From the NCBI GenBank assembly GCA_012656075.1, contig JAAKBF010000149.1:186001-250000 (forward strand): DNA of 64,000 bases. Direction: 5' to 3'. Each line of letters opens with the position of its first letter. Position 1 is the first letter of the stretch. Positions 1 to 11,273 of this stretch are shown here, in pieces. The translations under genes and the position numbers were made by a program. Source of the stretch: Phytophthora hibernalis (Eukaryota; Oomycota; Peronosporomycetes; Peronosporales; Peronosporaceae). The notes under the pieces were generated by a model. The model saw only the letters and a list, made by a program, of their open reading frames with translations, ran no database searches and was not told the DNA's origin.

Positions 1-1
1 T

Positions 2-310
2 TTGCTGCCACTGTTGGACCCAGCGGCGATTTTTGAACAGGACGTGACTGCAACGAAGCAACTTTTGAGCAGTGGAGATGAAAGTGAGATAGAGCAGTTG
101 TCTCCTGCGCACAGCCTGCAAGAGTTTGGCGTCCAAGTTGCGTTCGATCCAAGTGTCACCGCTAAGGCGAAGGAGGAAGCAGCCGCGTTGGCAGAATTGA
201 CCACTGATAGTGGCGACGAACACCTCGGCGAGGAATTTAGCCCGACGACGGGCCGTCTGCGCCGGCGCATCCAGCCGGTGCTCGTATCAAAGGAAGAGTT
301 CGATATCTAA
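2..310 (+). CDS. C-terminal end of an unidentified protein (partial)
   Basis: An open frame enters from the left edge and ends with a stop at 308-310, giving about 102 residues. The segment is acidic (clusters of Glu, Asp and Ser) and ends in an Arg-rich stretch followed by a short acidic tail. No domain was recognised. The gene starts outside the window, and the next gene (RCC1-like, opposite strand) ends 83 bp away, so the two are convergent. Codon use looks like real oomycete coding DNA, but the function cannot be stated. Confidence 0.55.
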   Translation: MLPLLDPAAIFEQDVTATKQLLSSGDESEIEQLSPAHSLQEFGVQVAFDPSVTAKAKEEAAALAELTTDSGDEHLGEEFSPTTGRLRRRIQPVLVSKEEFDI

Positions 311-392
311 GCGAAAACAGACCATGTAACAGTACTCCAATTGTATCGGAGGAAGCAAAATTCAACCGCATTCGTTTTATCATGCGTGTCTA

Positions 393-1992
393 CTAATTCG
401 GCTGTGCTAGCAGGAGACGGTAGTGAAAGCCGCTTTCTAAGGACGCCACCTTCATGTTGGCGAGCTCTTCCACAGGATGAATGCCAGATTCGAAGTTCCA
501 TTCGAATGCTCGGCCGTCGGCTGCAATGTGATCGCCACAGGGAAAAGTTAGATATTAATACGCACAAGATAGGTGATGCAGGCGCACGTACCAGTCACGA
601 ACGAGGATTTGTCCACGCCCTTGCCGATCTTCACGATGTCCTTCGCGTGTACAGCTTGCTCGTTGGTAATCTGCAGCGGAGTTGTGTGCATTTCCGACGC
701 CACGTGGGCAAAATTGTTCTTCTCTAAACGACCCGAAGGCGTGCGTCCCGCTAACCAAATCTTGTCGTCGGCTTCAAGTACATGTATGTCAGCATCTTAT
801 CTGACAACCACACCAAGCAGAATTTCAACTCACCAGTGATGAAAGTCGTGTGGAATTGACTACACTTGAAGATTTTCACAGCATCGCTAGTGCGTACAAG
901 ACGCGGAGTGATCTGGTCGCCGTTACTTTCCACTTTTCCCTTGGGGTTCAGCAACTTGCCCCACATGTACAACTCGCCGTCCTCTGTAATGCATAGAACA
1001 TCAACATCGTTAAATGTGAGCGACAATAAGAACTCGCAGGTTCTAACGAAGACGAACTAACCTGACACAGCGCAGGACTGGTTGAATCCAGCGCCCACGT
1101 GGGCAATTTTCTTGCCCTTCAGCGCAATCAGTTCTTGCGGCGCATCGGCATTGCCCGTGCCGAAGCCAAGCTGTCCGCGCTCACCCTTTCCCCATGTAAA
1201 CACCGTGCCGTTCTTGGTCACCGCAAGCCCATGCTGATACCCAGCGGCAATATCCACAATTTCATCACCATCAAAGTCGACATGCGTGGGTGGCTGAACG
1301 CTAACACCCTCCTCGCCAATGCCGCACTGACCATAGTTGTTTGCACCAAGCGTAAACAGCTTGCCACTCTCCGTCAGCAGGAACGTTAGCGCCGTAGAGC
1401 ACACGATCTTTTGACGCGCTCGCCATCAGGCAGCTCCAGCAGCGCCGGCTCCAACGTGTCCACTCCGCGCGCACGAGTGAAGTTGTTCATCCACCACACG
1501 AGCTTGGGAAGTACGCGCTGCATGTTGGTGGAGCGGATAACGTCGCGGAACGAGTGGGTACGTCCGTAGATGTAGGCGTCTCCCTCATTGGTGATAAAAC
1601 CAGCATGGGCCCAGCCAACAGAGATCTCCTTGACGGACAGACCGGTCGTCGTCGGCAGCGGCGTGGGCGTCAACACGTTCTCGTAGCCGCCCGTACCCAG
1701 CGCACCCAAGAACCCGTCGCCGTACGACAGCAAAATAGCTGCAGCAATTGTAAAATAAACAGCATAGCAATAAACATTAATTGGAGGCTTGGAAACATAA
1801 TGCAACCAAGAAGAGCTGCCTGCAAAACGTACGGTTAGGGACGGAGTTGGCGGCTTGCGTCGACAAAGCGGCAGCTGTGAGGATTGCAAGCGAGGAATTA
1901 GAAACGGATCAAAGGAGAGGGTAATATGTGGTGATGTACGTACTGCGAGCAGCGGTGCGGCTGCTGGAGACGAGGGAGCGCAGCGACATCAT
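393..1992 (-). CDS. RCC1-repeat protein with mitochondrial-type presequence
   Basis: Six exons can be assembled on the minus strand: 1944-1992, 1833-1874, 1062-1738, 834-983, 566-771 and 393-520, with GT-AG introns of 45-94 nt. The product is about 417 aa. It holds repeated RCC1 beta-propeller blades: SYGDGFLGALGTGG near the start, then FTLGANNYGQCG, FTWGKGERGQLGFG and LYMWGKL. RCC1 blades serve as guanine-nucleotide exchange or scaffold modules. The start MMSLRSLVSSSRTAAR is Arg/Ser-rich without acidic residues, which suggests import into mitochondria (inference). Two one-base frame slips are needed, one in the T run at 1409-1412 and one at about 519-520; adding one base at each restores a continuous frame. 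The final 45-nt intron is short, so the last exon is the least certain part. Confidence 0.75.
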
Positions 1993-2266
1993 GATGCCCG
2001 TTGCAGATCACCACACGCCAATTAGAAATCCATTTACGATCTACGATTGGTTGAAAATCGAGGTGATTTGCAAGGAATTAGTGACCAATCGGAGAGGTAC
2101 AGCGCAACACAAGTTGAAGACAAAACATAGACAGCTTACTGAAAATATATTTGCTACATGTACATGTATTGGCATTGCGTCACGATCGCGAAGCTAATGG
2201 TTTACGACGCGACTGACACACTCTCCCTTCTGAGCTGAAGGGGTACAACGATAGCTACCCCCACGT

Positions 2267-3034
2267 CTACTCCAGGGATTGATTGCAGAGCGGGCAGGAC
2301 GGCGCACGCTGCGAGTTGACTGAGGTGAAGGCCCACTTATCCAGACACTCGAGGTGGAACTCGTGCTTGCACTTGCGCAGCAGTCGCAGCGCGTCTCCGG
2401 TCTGGTACTCCTCGCAGCAGATGCAGCAAGTGTCGTTGTTGGACGGTCCTCCCCTGTACTTGACCAGCAGTTCCACCAGCTCACTACGTTCGACGCAGCC
2501 CGCAAAATCTACGTCACGACGTTCAAGACGCTGCTTGAGCTCAGCGATGCTGGCGTCTTTGAGCTCCTCTGGCGTCCGGAACTCCTCCGTAGGCATGACT
2601 TGGATCGTGCGCAGCGTGCGGTTGAAAGTCTCGGAGCGCGCGTCCTCCTGTGCCGCGCGGTTCTGATTGTTGGTCTCACGCGCCGCTGCCGCTGCCGACA
2701 CCTGTGCGTAGGCCTCTCGGAAGAAGGCCACCCAACCCATCTCGGGATGCTGCGGTAGCAAAACACCGGTCAGTCAGCCAGCTATTAATACTATTGCCAG
2801 AGCATTTGCAGGACCTACCCGACCGCGGAGCTGGTGCAGCACGCGGCAGAAGCGCGCGGCCTTCCAGAACGTCATAAGCGAGAGCCCCAGCATGAACAGG
2901 GTGGCCACGTTGAGCGCCAGCGACGCGCCCTCATTGTCCGCCGCGTTGCTCTGCAGCAGCGGCATCACCACCTGCACGAAGAGCAGCAGCGCCACCATCC
3001 ACGGGTTGTCTGTCGCATTGATCATCACGAGCAT
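2267..3034 (-). CDS. Membrane-anchored RING-H2 finger protein, probable E3 ubiquitin ligase
   Basis: Two exons, 2819-3034 and 2267-2749, are joined by a 69-nt GT-AG intron to give 232 aa. The N-terminal third has two hydrophobic segments (about residues 10-28 and 38-55), consistent with membrane anchoring. The C-terminal end has a RING-H2 finger: CCICCEEY, then KCKHEFHLECLDKW and a final CPLC, which supplies the eight Cys/His zinc ligands. RING proteins of this form transfer ubiquitin from an E2; the substrate is unknown. The start at 3032-3034 is the first in-frame ATG; the frame stays open upstream but has no other ATG. A pyrimidine-CCATTTC stretch about 40 bp upstream could be an initiator. 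Confidence 0.75.
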
Positions 3035-3294
3035 GGCTGCCTCGCTTTGTATTGACTCGACTTTTGAGAAATGGATAAGTGATCCCACAAAAGTCAAGCG
3101 CAACCGGCTACATGGTCATGCAACTCTCTAATTCAACCCTGAAATGTTATATGTATTACCACGCAAGGTTTACATAACAACATTGAACTTGGTATTTGTA
3201 AGAGGTTCCCTGCCATTTTCGAATACTTGAGCAGAATACATAACATGGAGGATATTCAGTAAGAAAGGTTTATAGCACCTTGGCTCATTCAATC

Positions 3295-4168
3295 ATGAAC
3301 GCCACAGCGCCGGCGCTCATCCCGCCCTTCCGCTTCAGCACCGTCCAACAGGGGCTATACCGCGGCGCGTACCCGACGCTCAAGAACTTCCGCTTCCTGC
3401 GGCGCCTGGGGCTCAAGACCGTCGTGTCGGTGATCCCGGAGCCGCCCACCAGCGACCTGGCAGACTTTTGCGCCAGCGAGAAGATCGCTCTCCACCATTT
3501 CTACGCCGAGAAGTTCACGTCCGACAACGTGACGGTGTCGCCCGCCACAGCGGCGCAGATTATCGAGATTTTAGCGCAGAACAAGAAGCTCCCACTCTAC
3601 ATCCACTGCCTAGACGGGTCCAATGTCACGGGCATCGTCGTCATGATCCTACGCAAGCTTCAGAACTGGACCAAGCTGGCCACGGTCTCGGAATTCTGCA
3701 GGTAAATTGCCAATTTCAATTGGTGATTGCAGTTTTCCTACTGTAGCTGACGTTGTATTGCTTCGTTGCAGGTTCACGCGGGACCATGGTATTGAGAAAG
3801 ACGAGTCCGAGTACCTGGCGGCTTTTTCGGAGGAGATCGTGGTCACGGCCGGCGCCCCGCAGTGGCTCTGGAACGGCGTGCGGGTCACGAAACACCCGAC
3901 AATGATCGTGCACCAGCCGGACCTGGAGCTAGCAACGGCCAGCACGCTGGACGCTGCAGGGAATCCGAACAACAGCACGCCGAACCTCAAGTGGGAGACC
4001 GAAGTGGAGAAGACGGAGGCCATCCTGCGCGTATTCGAGGAGGCCAGTCGCAATCGCATCGGAGACGTCGTGGAAGGCAGCGAAGAAGTGGAGACGATCA
4101 TCGAGGAGGCTCTGCAGGACCTGCCACTCACACGATCGCTCGAAGCTCTGGACCTCGCAGGAGTCTGA
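3295..4168 (+). CDS. Siw14/OCA-type tyrosine phosphatase-like protein, catalytic Arg missing
   Basis: Exons 3295-3701 and 3772-4168 (70-nt intron) give 267 aa. The fold signature of the plant and fungal Siw14/OCA dual-specificity phosphatase family is clear: FSTVQQGLYRGAYPT near residue 14, GLKTVVSVIPE near 39, and the P-loop region HCLDGSNVTG at 104-113. Siw14 enzymes remove phosphate from inositol pyrophosphates using a Cys-x5-Arg loop. Here Cys105 is present but position 111 is Val instead of Arg, as in some OCA4/OCA6-like members, so catalysis is doubtful and a regulatory role is possible. The C-terminal 130 residues, rich in Glu, are not recognised. An initiator-like GCTCATTC lies at 3283-3290, unusually close to the ATG. 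Confidence 0.8.
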
Positions 4169-4219
4169 TAACTACAAGATAACATTCTAGACCTTTATTA
4201 TCGATTCTTGCAGGTTGGC

Positions 4220-4359
4220 GCCTCCAAGAGATCGACTTGCAACTCAAGGCGCGTAGTCTCTGCCACACAAATGACACACCATCCACTTTGCCTCCAAGAG
4301 ATCGACTTGCAACTCAAGGCGCGTAGTCTCTGCCACACAAATGACACACCATCCACTTT
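4220..4359. repeat. Exact tandem duplication, 2 x 70 bp, in the leader of the polymerase kappa gene
   Basis: Two identical 70-bp units, 4220-4289 and 4290-4359, start with GCCTCCAAGAGATCGACTTG and end with CCATCCACTTT. They lie 112-251 bp upstream of the polymerase kappa ATG used here. Absence of differences suggests a recent event. No coding role is evident. Confidence 0.9.
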
Positions 4360-4470
4360 GGGTGCGTTGAAGCGTCACTTGTCAATCGACATGGCATCCG
4401 TCAAGCCCAGCGATGATAAACTTACACCCGTAGCCCCTCCGCTGATACAGAGGCCGCAGCCACTTCCGCT

Positions 4471-6527
4471 ATGTTCGTGTTCACAGCGGACAAAGCTGGT
4501 ATGAAAGGCGTGGACAAGCAGCACGTGCAGGAGGTGGTGCACAAGATGTCCAAGGACTCGTCCTACTACCAAAAGTCGCTGCGGGATAACGAAAAGGTGG
4601 AGCAGCGAGTGGCTGATATGCGCGACAAGCTCGCGTGCTTGACGGGCGGCCAGCAGCTGTGGCTGCAGCAGGAGGCCGACGCCCGAGCCGCGCAGATGGA
4701 AGCGACGCGGGACCTCTCGCGCACCATTGTGGTCGTGGACATGGACATGTTCTACGCTGCAGTGGAGATGCGAGACGACCCCAAGCTGCGCGACGTGCCG
4801 CTCGCTGTCGGCGGCCTCAATATGATCAGCACCACCAACTATGCAGCCAGACAGTTCGGTGTGCGTGCTGCCATGCCTGGCTTCATTGGCAAGGAGCTCT
4901 GTCCAGAGCTGCACTTTGTGCCGGTGGACATGGAAAAATACAAAGGCGTCGCTGCTCAGACCCGCGCCGTCTTCGCAGAGTACGACCCGGACTTTGAGGC
5001 ACTCAGCCTGGATGAAGCGTGTCTAGATCTCACGGACTACGTGGCGAAGAACTGGCAAACGTATATTTCAGGAGCTCTTGAGGAAGAAGAGGTGAACATG
5101 GAGAACGGAGACGAGCAGCGGTGGGCATCGACGGCTACTGGACGAGCTGCAATTGCTGTGGCAGTTGTCCGTGAGCTACGACAGAAAATTTTCAACAGCA
5201 CACAGCTGACGGCCAGTGCCGGTATCGCCGTTAATGCCATGCTTGCCAAGGTACTGAAGAGAAACAACACACTTTATTGTTTCATTTGAAGCTAACGTGA
5301 TTGGTGCTGTAGATCTGCTCGGACATGAAAAAACCCAACGGACAGTATGTGCTGCCGTTCACACGCGACCGCGTGATGACCTTCATCCGTGAGCTACCAG
5401 TACGCAAAATCGGTGGCATTGGCAAGGTCATGGAAAAGATTCTCAGCGAGGCGCTCGGTGTACATACAGGTGGCGAGCTGTTCGCTCAACGGGGCAAGAT
5501 CTGTCACTTGTTCTCCGAGAAGACTGCTGTGTGGTTGCTTCAAACATCTCTGGGTGTACGAGGACGTCGTGAACAGCAGGAACGCAAAAGTTTTAGCCGT
5601 GAACGCACCTTCCGCAGTCTGGGTGACCCCAAGCAGCTCGAAGCCAAGTGTCTGGAAATCTGCAAGATGCTCGCCAACGACCTGGAGAAGGCGGACAAGG
5701 CAGCCAAGAACGTGACCTTGGTCTATAAAGACACTGACTTCGCCCGATGCTCACGGTCGATGACGTTAGCAGCTGCAGTCTTCACTGCTGATGACTTGTA
5801 CGCCAACGCTGTCGAGTTGCTACGCCGTGAGCTACCACTCACACTGCGTCTCATGGGTGTCCGTGCAGCGACATTGGTTCCTCGTTCCATCGGGTCAAGC
5901 TCGTCCGGAAACGATATTTCTTGTCCTGATCCAGGCCAGGCAAACAAGAAGCGGCAAATGGTCATCAGCAAGTTTGCAGAGCACGTCACCGATTCGGTCG
6001 CTGCGTTGTCTTCGGGAAGTGTGGGCGAATGCAATGAGCGAGATACCAAAGGCAGCAGTACCCTGCCCGCTTTTGGCCCCGGTTGTAACCCGAGAAGTGC
6101 ACCAGAAGTAGACTGCAAACCATGTCCAATTTGCGGCAAGCTGCTAAATGCTCTGAACAGCATGGAGGTGAACGTTCACATGGATGCGTGTGTGTTGAGG
6201 AAAACGTCACCATCAAGGTCAACGTCATCGTCTCCATTGCGACATACAGCGCACAACAAGGCAAAGAGAGCTGGCATCTTCACCGCCGTCCAGGGCTCTG
6301 AGAAGAATACAAATAAAGATGCAAAACCATGCCCAATCTGCGGCAAGCTATTGAATGCTCGGAGCAACATGGAGGTGAACGCGCATATGGATGCATGCGT
6401 CACAAGGGATCGTTCGCCGACACCCTCGCCAAACAGAACAACGGGCAAAAAGCGAGGTGCGCATGAGATGTTTAGGAAGCCCGAGTACAGCATCGATGCC
6501 TTCTTCCGTAAAAACTACAATGACTGA
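4471..6527 (+). CDS. POLK: DNA polymerase kappa (Y-family translesion polymerase) with two UBZ fingers
   Basis: Exons 4471-5250 and 5313-6527 (62-nt intron) encode 664 aa. Y-family motifs are present: VVDMDMFYAAVE (metal ligand Asp90) and SLDEACLDLT (Asp181, Glu182), followed by the helix-hairpin region VRKIGGIGKVMEKIL. The N-terminal KAGMKGVDKQHVQ clasp is specific to the kappa subclass. Near residues 530 and 600 are two nearly identical CPICGKLLNA...HMDAC zinc fingers of UBZ type, which bind ubiquitinated PCNA. The C-terminal SIDAFFRK resembles the divergent PCNA-interacting motif of kappa polymerases. The enzyme acts in the nucleus to bypass bulky lesions. Another ATG at 4391 lies in a different frame; a one-base slip would connect it and extend the N-terminus by about 27 residues. 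Confidence 0.92.
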
Positions 6528-6677
6528 GATGAAAGCCATTTGTACTCTTTGAATTCTCATTTGCATTTACTTACATCTTCGAAGCGCATGCTGTCTACAT
6601 TCCCTGCAGGCGACGTTCAGCCGATGGTTGCCTGCACGTACTGACACACATTTACAGCCACTTCTGGCGCAGGTTGA

Positions 6678-7700
6678 TCACGTGGGCTCAGCCTGGGGCA
6701 CAACCTTCGGTCTGAAGTCGGCAATAGCGTCGATCTTCTCGCGGATCTCCGGCGTGATCTTGTCCACAAACACCATGGCCTTCAGGTTCTCATCCAGCTG
6801 GTTGATGCTCGTAGCACCCAGGATGACCGTGGACACGTGCGGGTTGGCCGCCACCCAGGCAATGGACAGCTGCGCCAGGGAGCATCCGATCTCCTTGGCC
6901 ACCTCGGCGAGCTTGTCCGCCTTGGCGACCTTCTCCTCCAGACCGTTGGATAGCATCTGCTTGTACGCGGGCAGCGACAGACGCGAGCCCTCGGGGATGC
7001 CCTTGCTATACTTGCCAGTAAGAATGCCCGAGGCCAGCGGCGACCACGTCGTGAGGCCGTAGTTGTACTTCTTGTACAGCACGTCGAAGTCGTACTCGAC
7101 ACGCGAGCGCTCCAGGATGTGGTACTGTGGCTGGTCGTACACGGGGCGGATCAGTCCGAGGCGGTCAGCGATCTCGCAGGCCTCGATAATGTCCTTGGCG
7201 CACCACTCGCTGGTGCCCCAGTAGAAGGCCCAGCCCTGCTCAATGATGAAGTTCATGGCCCGCACGGTCTCCTCAATAGGCGTGGAAGGGTCGGGACGGT
7301 GGCAGAAGACCAGGTCCACGTAGTCCAGCTCGAAGCGCTTGAGCGACGCCTTAATGCCTTCCACGAGGTGTTTGCGGCTGTTGCCCACGTCGTTGGGGCC
7401 GGACTTGGTTCCGAAGAAGAGCTTGGTGCTGATGACCAGGTCCTCGCGGCTCCAGAGCTTGCGCTCCACGCCGGCCTTCACCACCTTGCCCATGATGAGC
7501 TCCGACTGACCGTTGGCGTACACCTCGGCGTTGTCGAAGAAGTTGACGCCTTGCTTGTAGGCGTGCTCCATGATGCTGTAGGCCTTCTCGAAGTCCAGCT
7601 GCGTGTCGAACGTCACCCAACTGCCGAACGACAGGCGGGACACCAGCAAGCCGGTGTTGCCCAGGAAGCGGTACTTCATATTGTGCGTGGGGGCGGCCAT
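6678..7700 (-). CDS. Aldo-keto reductase of the voltage-gated K+ channel beta subunit family (AKR6-like)
   Basis: A single uninterrupted exon encodes 340 aa. It is a full TIM-barrel aldo-keto reductase with the catalytic tetrad Asp56, Tyr61 (FFDNAEVYANGQSE), Lys93 (STKLFFG) and His134 (FCHRPD). The NADPH-binding segment is near TTWSPLASGILTGKY and the C-terminal VILGATSINQLDENL. The closest family is AKR6, which includes K+ channel beta subunits and their plant homologues: NADPH-dependent carbonyl reductases that may also sense redox state. Whether a channel partner exists is not shown. An initiator-like CTCATTCGCGAATCT lies on the minus strand at 7739-7753, about 40 bp upstream of the ATG. 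Confidence 0.9.
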   Translation of the reverse strand: MAAPTHNMKYRFLGNTGLLVSRLSFGSWVTFDTQLDFEKAYSIMEHAYKQGVNFFDNAEVYANGQSELIMGKVVKAGVERKLWSREDLVISTKLFFGTKSGPNDVGNSRKHLVEGIKASLKRFELDYVDLVFCHRPDPSTPIEETVRAMNFIIEQGWAFYWGTSEWCAKDIIEACEIADRLGLIRPVYDQPQYHILERSRVEYDFDVLYKKYNYGLTTWSPLASGILTGKYSKGIPEGSRLSLPAYKQMLSNGLEEKVAKADKLAEVAKEIGCSLAQLSIAWVAANPHVSTVILGATSINQLDENLKAMVFVDKITPEIREKIDAIADFRPKVVPQAEPT

Positions 7701-7738
7701 TTTAGAGAGGAGATCAATCTGCTTGAGCTCTTGAAGGT

Positions 7739-7753
7739 AGATTCGCGAATGAG
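7739..7753 (-). promoter_or_regulatory. Oomycete initiator-like element upstream of the aldo-keto reductase
   Basis: Read on the minus strand the sequence is CTCATTCGCGAATCT, resembling the oomycete initiator consensus GCTCATTYYNCAWTTT. It sits about 40 bp before the ATG, the usual distance for this element. Confidence 0.5.
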
Positions 7754-7804
7754 GATCTTCGGCATCAAAGTTGTGTGTCGAGGGGTTTATGAAGGGATTT
7801 CATA

Positions 7805-8445
7805 ATCTCGCCTCTGATTGGCTATGTTTAAATGTAGCCAATCGGAGACGAGGGTATCCTGTTTTTGCATTTCGTTTGTCGAGCTCAGATGCTGCAAGTT
7901 GGTTGAGCTTACCAAAAGTGACCCAGACTGGATTTATTTAATATCGGAAGGCCTGAGTTATCTACCGGTAGCTTCCAGGAAGCTGTACAGTACATCATGT
8001 ACTACATGTGCTTCAGTACATGTGCTCTAGCCATTTTATAAAGGTAAAAGTGCAACGTCATACAAATCAGGCGACGCAAGCGTTGAAAGTGTTGGCTGAC
8101 AATTTGATGAGTGTACCAACACTGCTTGCACTGCATCTGCAACTTGCACATGCACTGCAAGCAGCGTTGTCGGCCAACCGGCCCGGTTGAACCGGAAAAC
8201 CATAGGCACCATAGGCTGCCACGACCCCATAATCGGTGGTGGTAGGATTTCGACGGCATCAAGTTTTCTCCCAGGACTTGACGAAGGCAGGCGCCAGGTA
8301 AGATTGATATATATTAGTCTTATCGCGATTAATTTCCACGATGACCTGAGTCTTTCTAGTGTCAAGGTAAAGCGCGTATGATATACTGGTTTCCTTCGCT
8401 TTTCATCTGCGCAACTAGAGTGTGTGGGGGCAAAACAATGCTACA
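7805..8445. other. Gene-poor spacer between the aldo-keto reductase and the retrotransposon
   Basis: No convincing coding sequence was seen. The stretch holds the 8-bp palindrome TACCGGTA at 7963-7970 and a cluster of overlapping ATGTAC/TACATG words around 7990-8030. Confidence 0.6.
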
Positions 8446-9476
8446 ATGTATTGAGTGACGGCTCACAGAGCCGGCTGCAGCTTTGTCCAAGTTGGACAGT
8501 AGCTGAGCCCCTTTACAGATGGATCAGGGTGATGTCACTCTAGTGTTGTTGCATATTTTGCCCGCCCACCATTCTGGACGCGATGGACGATACCGATTCT
8601 CTACAGAGACGTGTGTAGATTTTGAAGGTATTCTTGGATTGTGTTGGCCACGTGCCTTGCTGATATGGATCTGATAGTTCCGGTCTTGGTTGTGTAAATG
8701 GCTACTGGCAAGTCCATCGGGAGGTTCTGCCGGGATCGAAGCAGTAGAATGGCCCCGAGGACAGGGCGCAAGAAGCTGTGACCGGAGCGTCGAAGCATTC
8801 TTGGAGTCACCTGTCCGGCTTGATTGGTTTTGGACCCTCGCAGTCTGATGTGTACGGAAACCGCCGACGATGCGTCCATTGTAGCTTGGCCATTCTTGTC
8901 CAGGATTGCAACGTCCGCTGCGTTTTAAAGAAAACCAGCGGAACTTTCCTTCACTGATAGCTGTTATCTCTGACCGTCGAAGTAGGAAGAAAAGGACAGA
9001 CACAGCACCCCCAAAGAGCTTGGTCCGAGGAGGAGTGCATGTCGAGCGAAGAGAAACATGTCTCGAGCAGATGGATTGACACGGGAGCCTTGCGTCCCGG
9101 GGGTGTCGAGACTGCTGATTCCCTTGAGGAGCATGCGGACCTGTGGATGGTCCGATGGAAACGATAGGCCTGCCGCGAGAAAGAAATGTCGAACCCCATC
9201 AAAGTGTTCAAGATCGTCGAGCTGCGGATGGGCTGGTTGACTGCGTTGAAAGCCGAGGAGAATGAAATCGGAGATGTACTGCGTTTGGGCGGCGACGGAT
9301 ATCACTTGAAACCATGGGTTCACTCCGCGGCGCGTGATGAAACCTTGCCAAACCTGCAGGGATCGTTTGTACTTGTCGTAGGTGGAGTCTGCCACTGAGT
9401 GCTCGCGCAGATATCGTACCAGATCACCTCCAGGCCACTGATGTCCTCGGTGGGTCTGACCTGAGACCAGGCACAA
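8446..9476 (-). pseudogene. Tyrosine recombinase of the YR retrotransposon (degenerate)
   Basis: The N-terminal SAM-like, core-binding part is clear: SVADSTYDKYKRSLQVWQGF, then DHPQVRMLLKGI. The catalytic domain begins with FLLRRSEI, where the first catalytic Arg is expected, and HIRLRGSKTNQAG. The box where H-x-x-R should occur reads VHRVQNGG, so the second Arg appears to be Gln; an in-frame TAG precedes it, and the final Tyr segment was not found. The enzyme would have inserted circular cDNA, but this copy is very unlikely to be active. Confidence 0.65.
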
Positions 9477-9539
9477 GTTAGGCTAGTAAACGTTATTAGA
9501 GCCTTGGGGTTATTCGACAGGCGGGACCCCGCGTCCGCT

Positions 9540-11273
9540 ATGATATTATCAACTCCTGCAACGTGAGACGCGGAGAATTGCAGGCCGTGTTTCATCTCCC
9601 AATAACCCAATAGTCTGATGATTCTCTGTGCCCGAGTGTGTTTCAGACGACATCTTGGTTTGCGTTGCCACCGCGGATGTATTGTCAATACGGAAGTGTA
9701 TGTGTAATGGGATGTTGTGGGAGCGGGTCCCGTGCTCGCCGCGCCATGCGTCTGCCCAGCAAACGCGCACGAGAGCAGCTCTCGATAATTGATGTCAAAC
9801 TCGTTGCGGTAAATAGCATGGAACTCAGCAATGAGTTCTTTTTCCCGGTCTGAGAACTCGTAGACAAGCACTCGTTGATGACTCCTTTGGAGGGCACACA
9901 GACCGGTATCGGAAGCGTCCATTTCGATGGTGACGTCAACAGGAGGGTGAGACCGGAAGTATTCCAGTGGGACACCATTGAGCATGGGTGAGTTCAAAAT
10001 GTGTTTCCACCAAATGAGATCTTGTCTCATTTGCTCTGTCATCATGACCGACGCCCATCGGTGAAGATTTGATTCCGCCGCTCGGAGGCGTTGTAAAAAT
10101 GGGCGAGCTGGTCGGATGCACGTCGCAGGAATCCTAAGAGTGATCGGTATTCCGACCGGCTCAGTGCCCTGGACGTGTACGCTGTTGTAACCAACCGGAC
10201 CGCTTTCTGAACTTTGGTAGTCAGCATCGCAACGGTTCTGGCAATGGTGTCGAACACTAGGCCAAGCACTTTCTGTCGCGTATTCCACGGGGTGAATTTG
10301 TCGTCGTTGACAGCATCGGGGCCAAGAACTGTTGTCATTGCGAGTCGTAATGACTGCTCCATGTCGACACAGCTAGATCCGATGTCCGCAGATATGCAGA
10401 CATGGTCGTCCACCCAATGGTAGTTGAAGAAACCGTCCGGGTATGTCGAGTTAGACGTTCTGCCGTGTATTTGGGCGATAGCTTTTCCGGCCATCCCGTA
10501 AAATCCCGGTGAGCCTGTCCACCCAAAACATGCTGACAGGTCGATAACGAGCGCGTTATCTTCGATAATTGTCCCGCCGAATAGATGGGCGGACCCGCTG
10601 TGAATTCCGAGATTTCGGAACGCAGCGGCTACATCCCCGAGGAGGATTTTAATGTGATGGTTGGGAAACCGCGAAGATTGTGCGAGTATTTCTCGAGATA
10701 TGGCACACAGGGCTCATAGTCTGCGGTAGGAACGGAGGACTGGTCCGTGTTGGCATTCACGGATGCCCCTTCCGGGAAGGACAAGTCATGGATGACACGA
10801 CCCGAAGTGGTTGGGTCGCTTTCGCCTTTGTCAACGACGCCAAACGGGCTCAGAAACAACTCAGGCCAGAATTGGGTTATGTCGAGGTCGAGCACGATGC
10901 ACCGCCCGAGATCTTGCTCTTTGCGAATTTTTTGCGCAGGACATTTAGCCGAGTGGTCGCCGAGGGATGGTTGCGAGGTGGGGTAGTTTGAACCGGTAGT
11001 GATGCCTTTAAGGCAACGCGGATTCCTTCGCCTGCAATAGACATCAGCTGTGATAAATGGGGGTAGTCCCTGCAATTGTGCTGGATCTGAGATGGTATGA
11101 TATTTTTGTTGGGGCGATAGTCTGATGGTGTTTGGGCGCGACAAAGTTCGATAAATGCCGGCAGTGAGCTGCTTGATCGGTGCACATATTCCGATAATAC
11201 CTTTTGGAGTGGTTTGTTCAAAAGGTATTGGGGGCTTTCCCTGGGTCCGTGATAGACCGGGAATTTGCTGCAA
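9540..11273 (-). pseudogene. Reverse transcriptase and RNase H of the YR retrotransposon
   Basis: The reverse transcriptase begins with a fingers region (CIVLDLDITQFWPELFLSPF, then RVIHDLSFPEGASVN), continues after one missing base near 10662 into a palm segment (DVAAAFRNLGIHS), and has the active-site loop YHWVDDHVC near 10410. The RNase H follows with TIEMDASDTGLCAL, FDINYRELL and HVAGVDNIIADAGSR, the last including the conserved Asp of the DIRS-type RNase H. These two enzymes copy the element RNA into DNA. The frame changes several times, notably within RNase H around 9600-9770. Confidence 0.8.
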
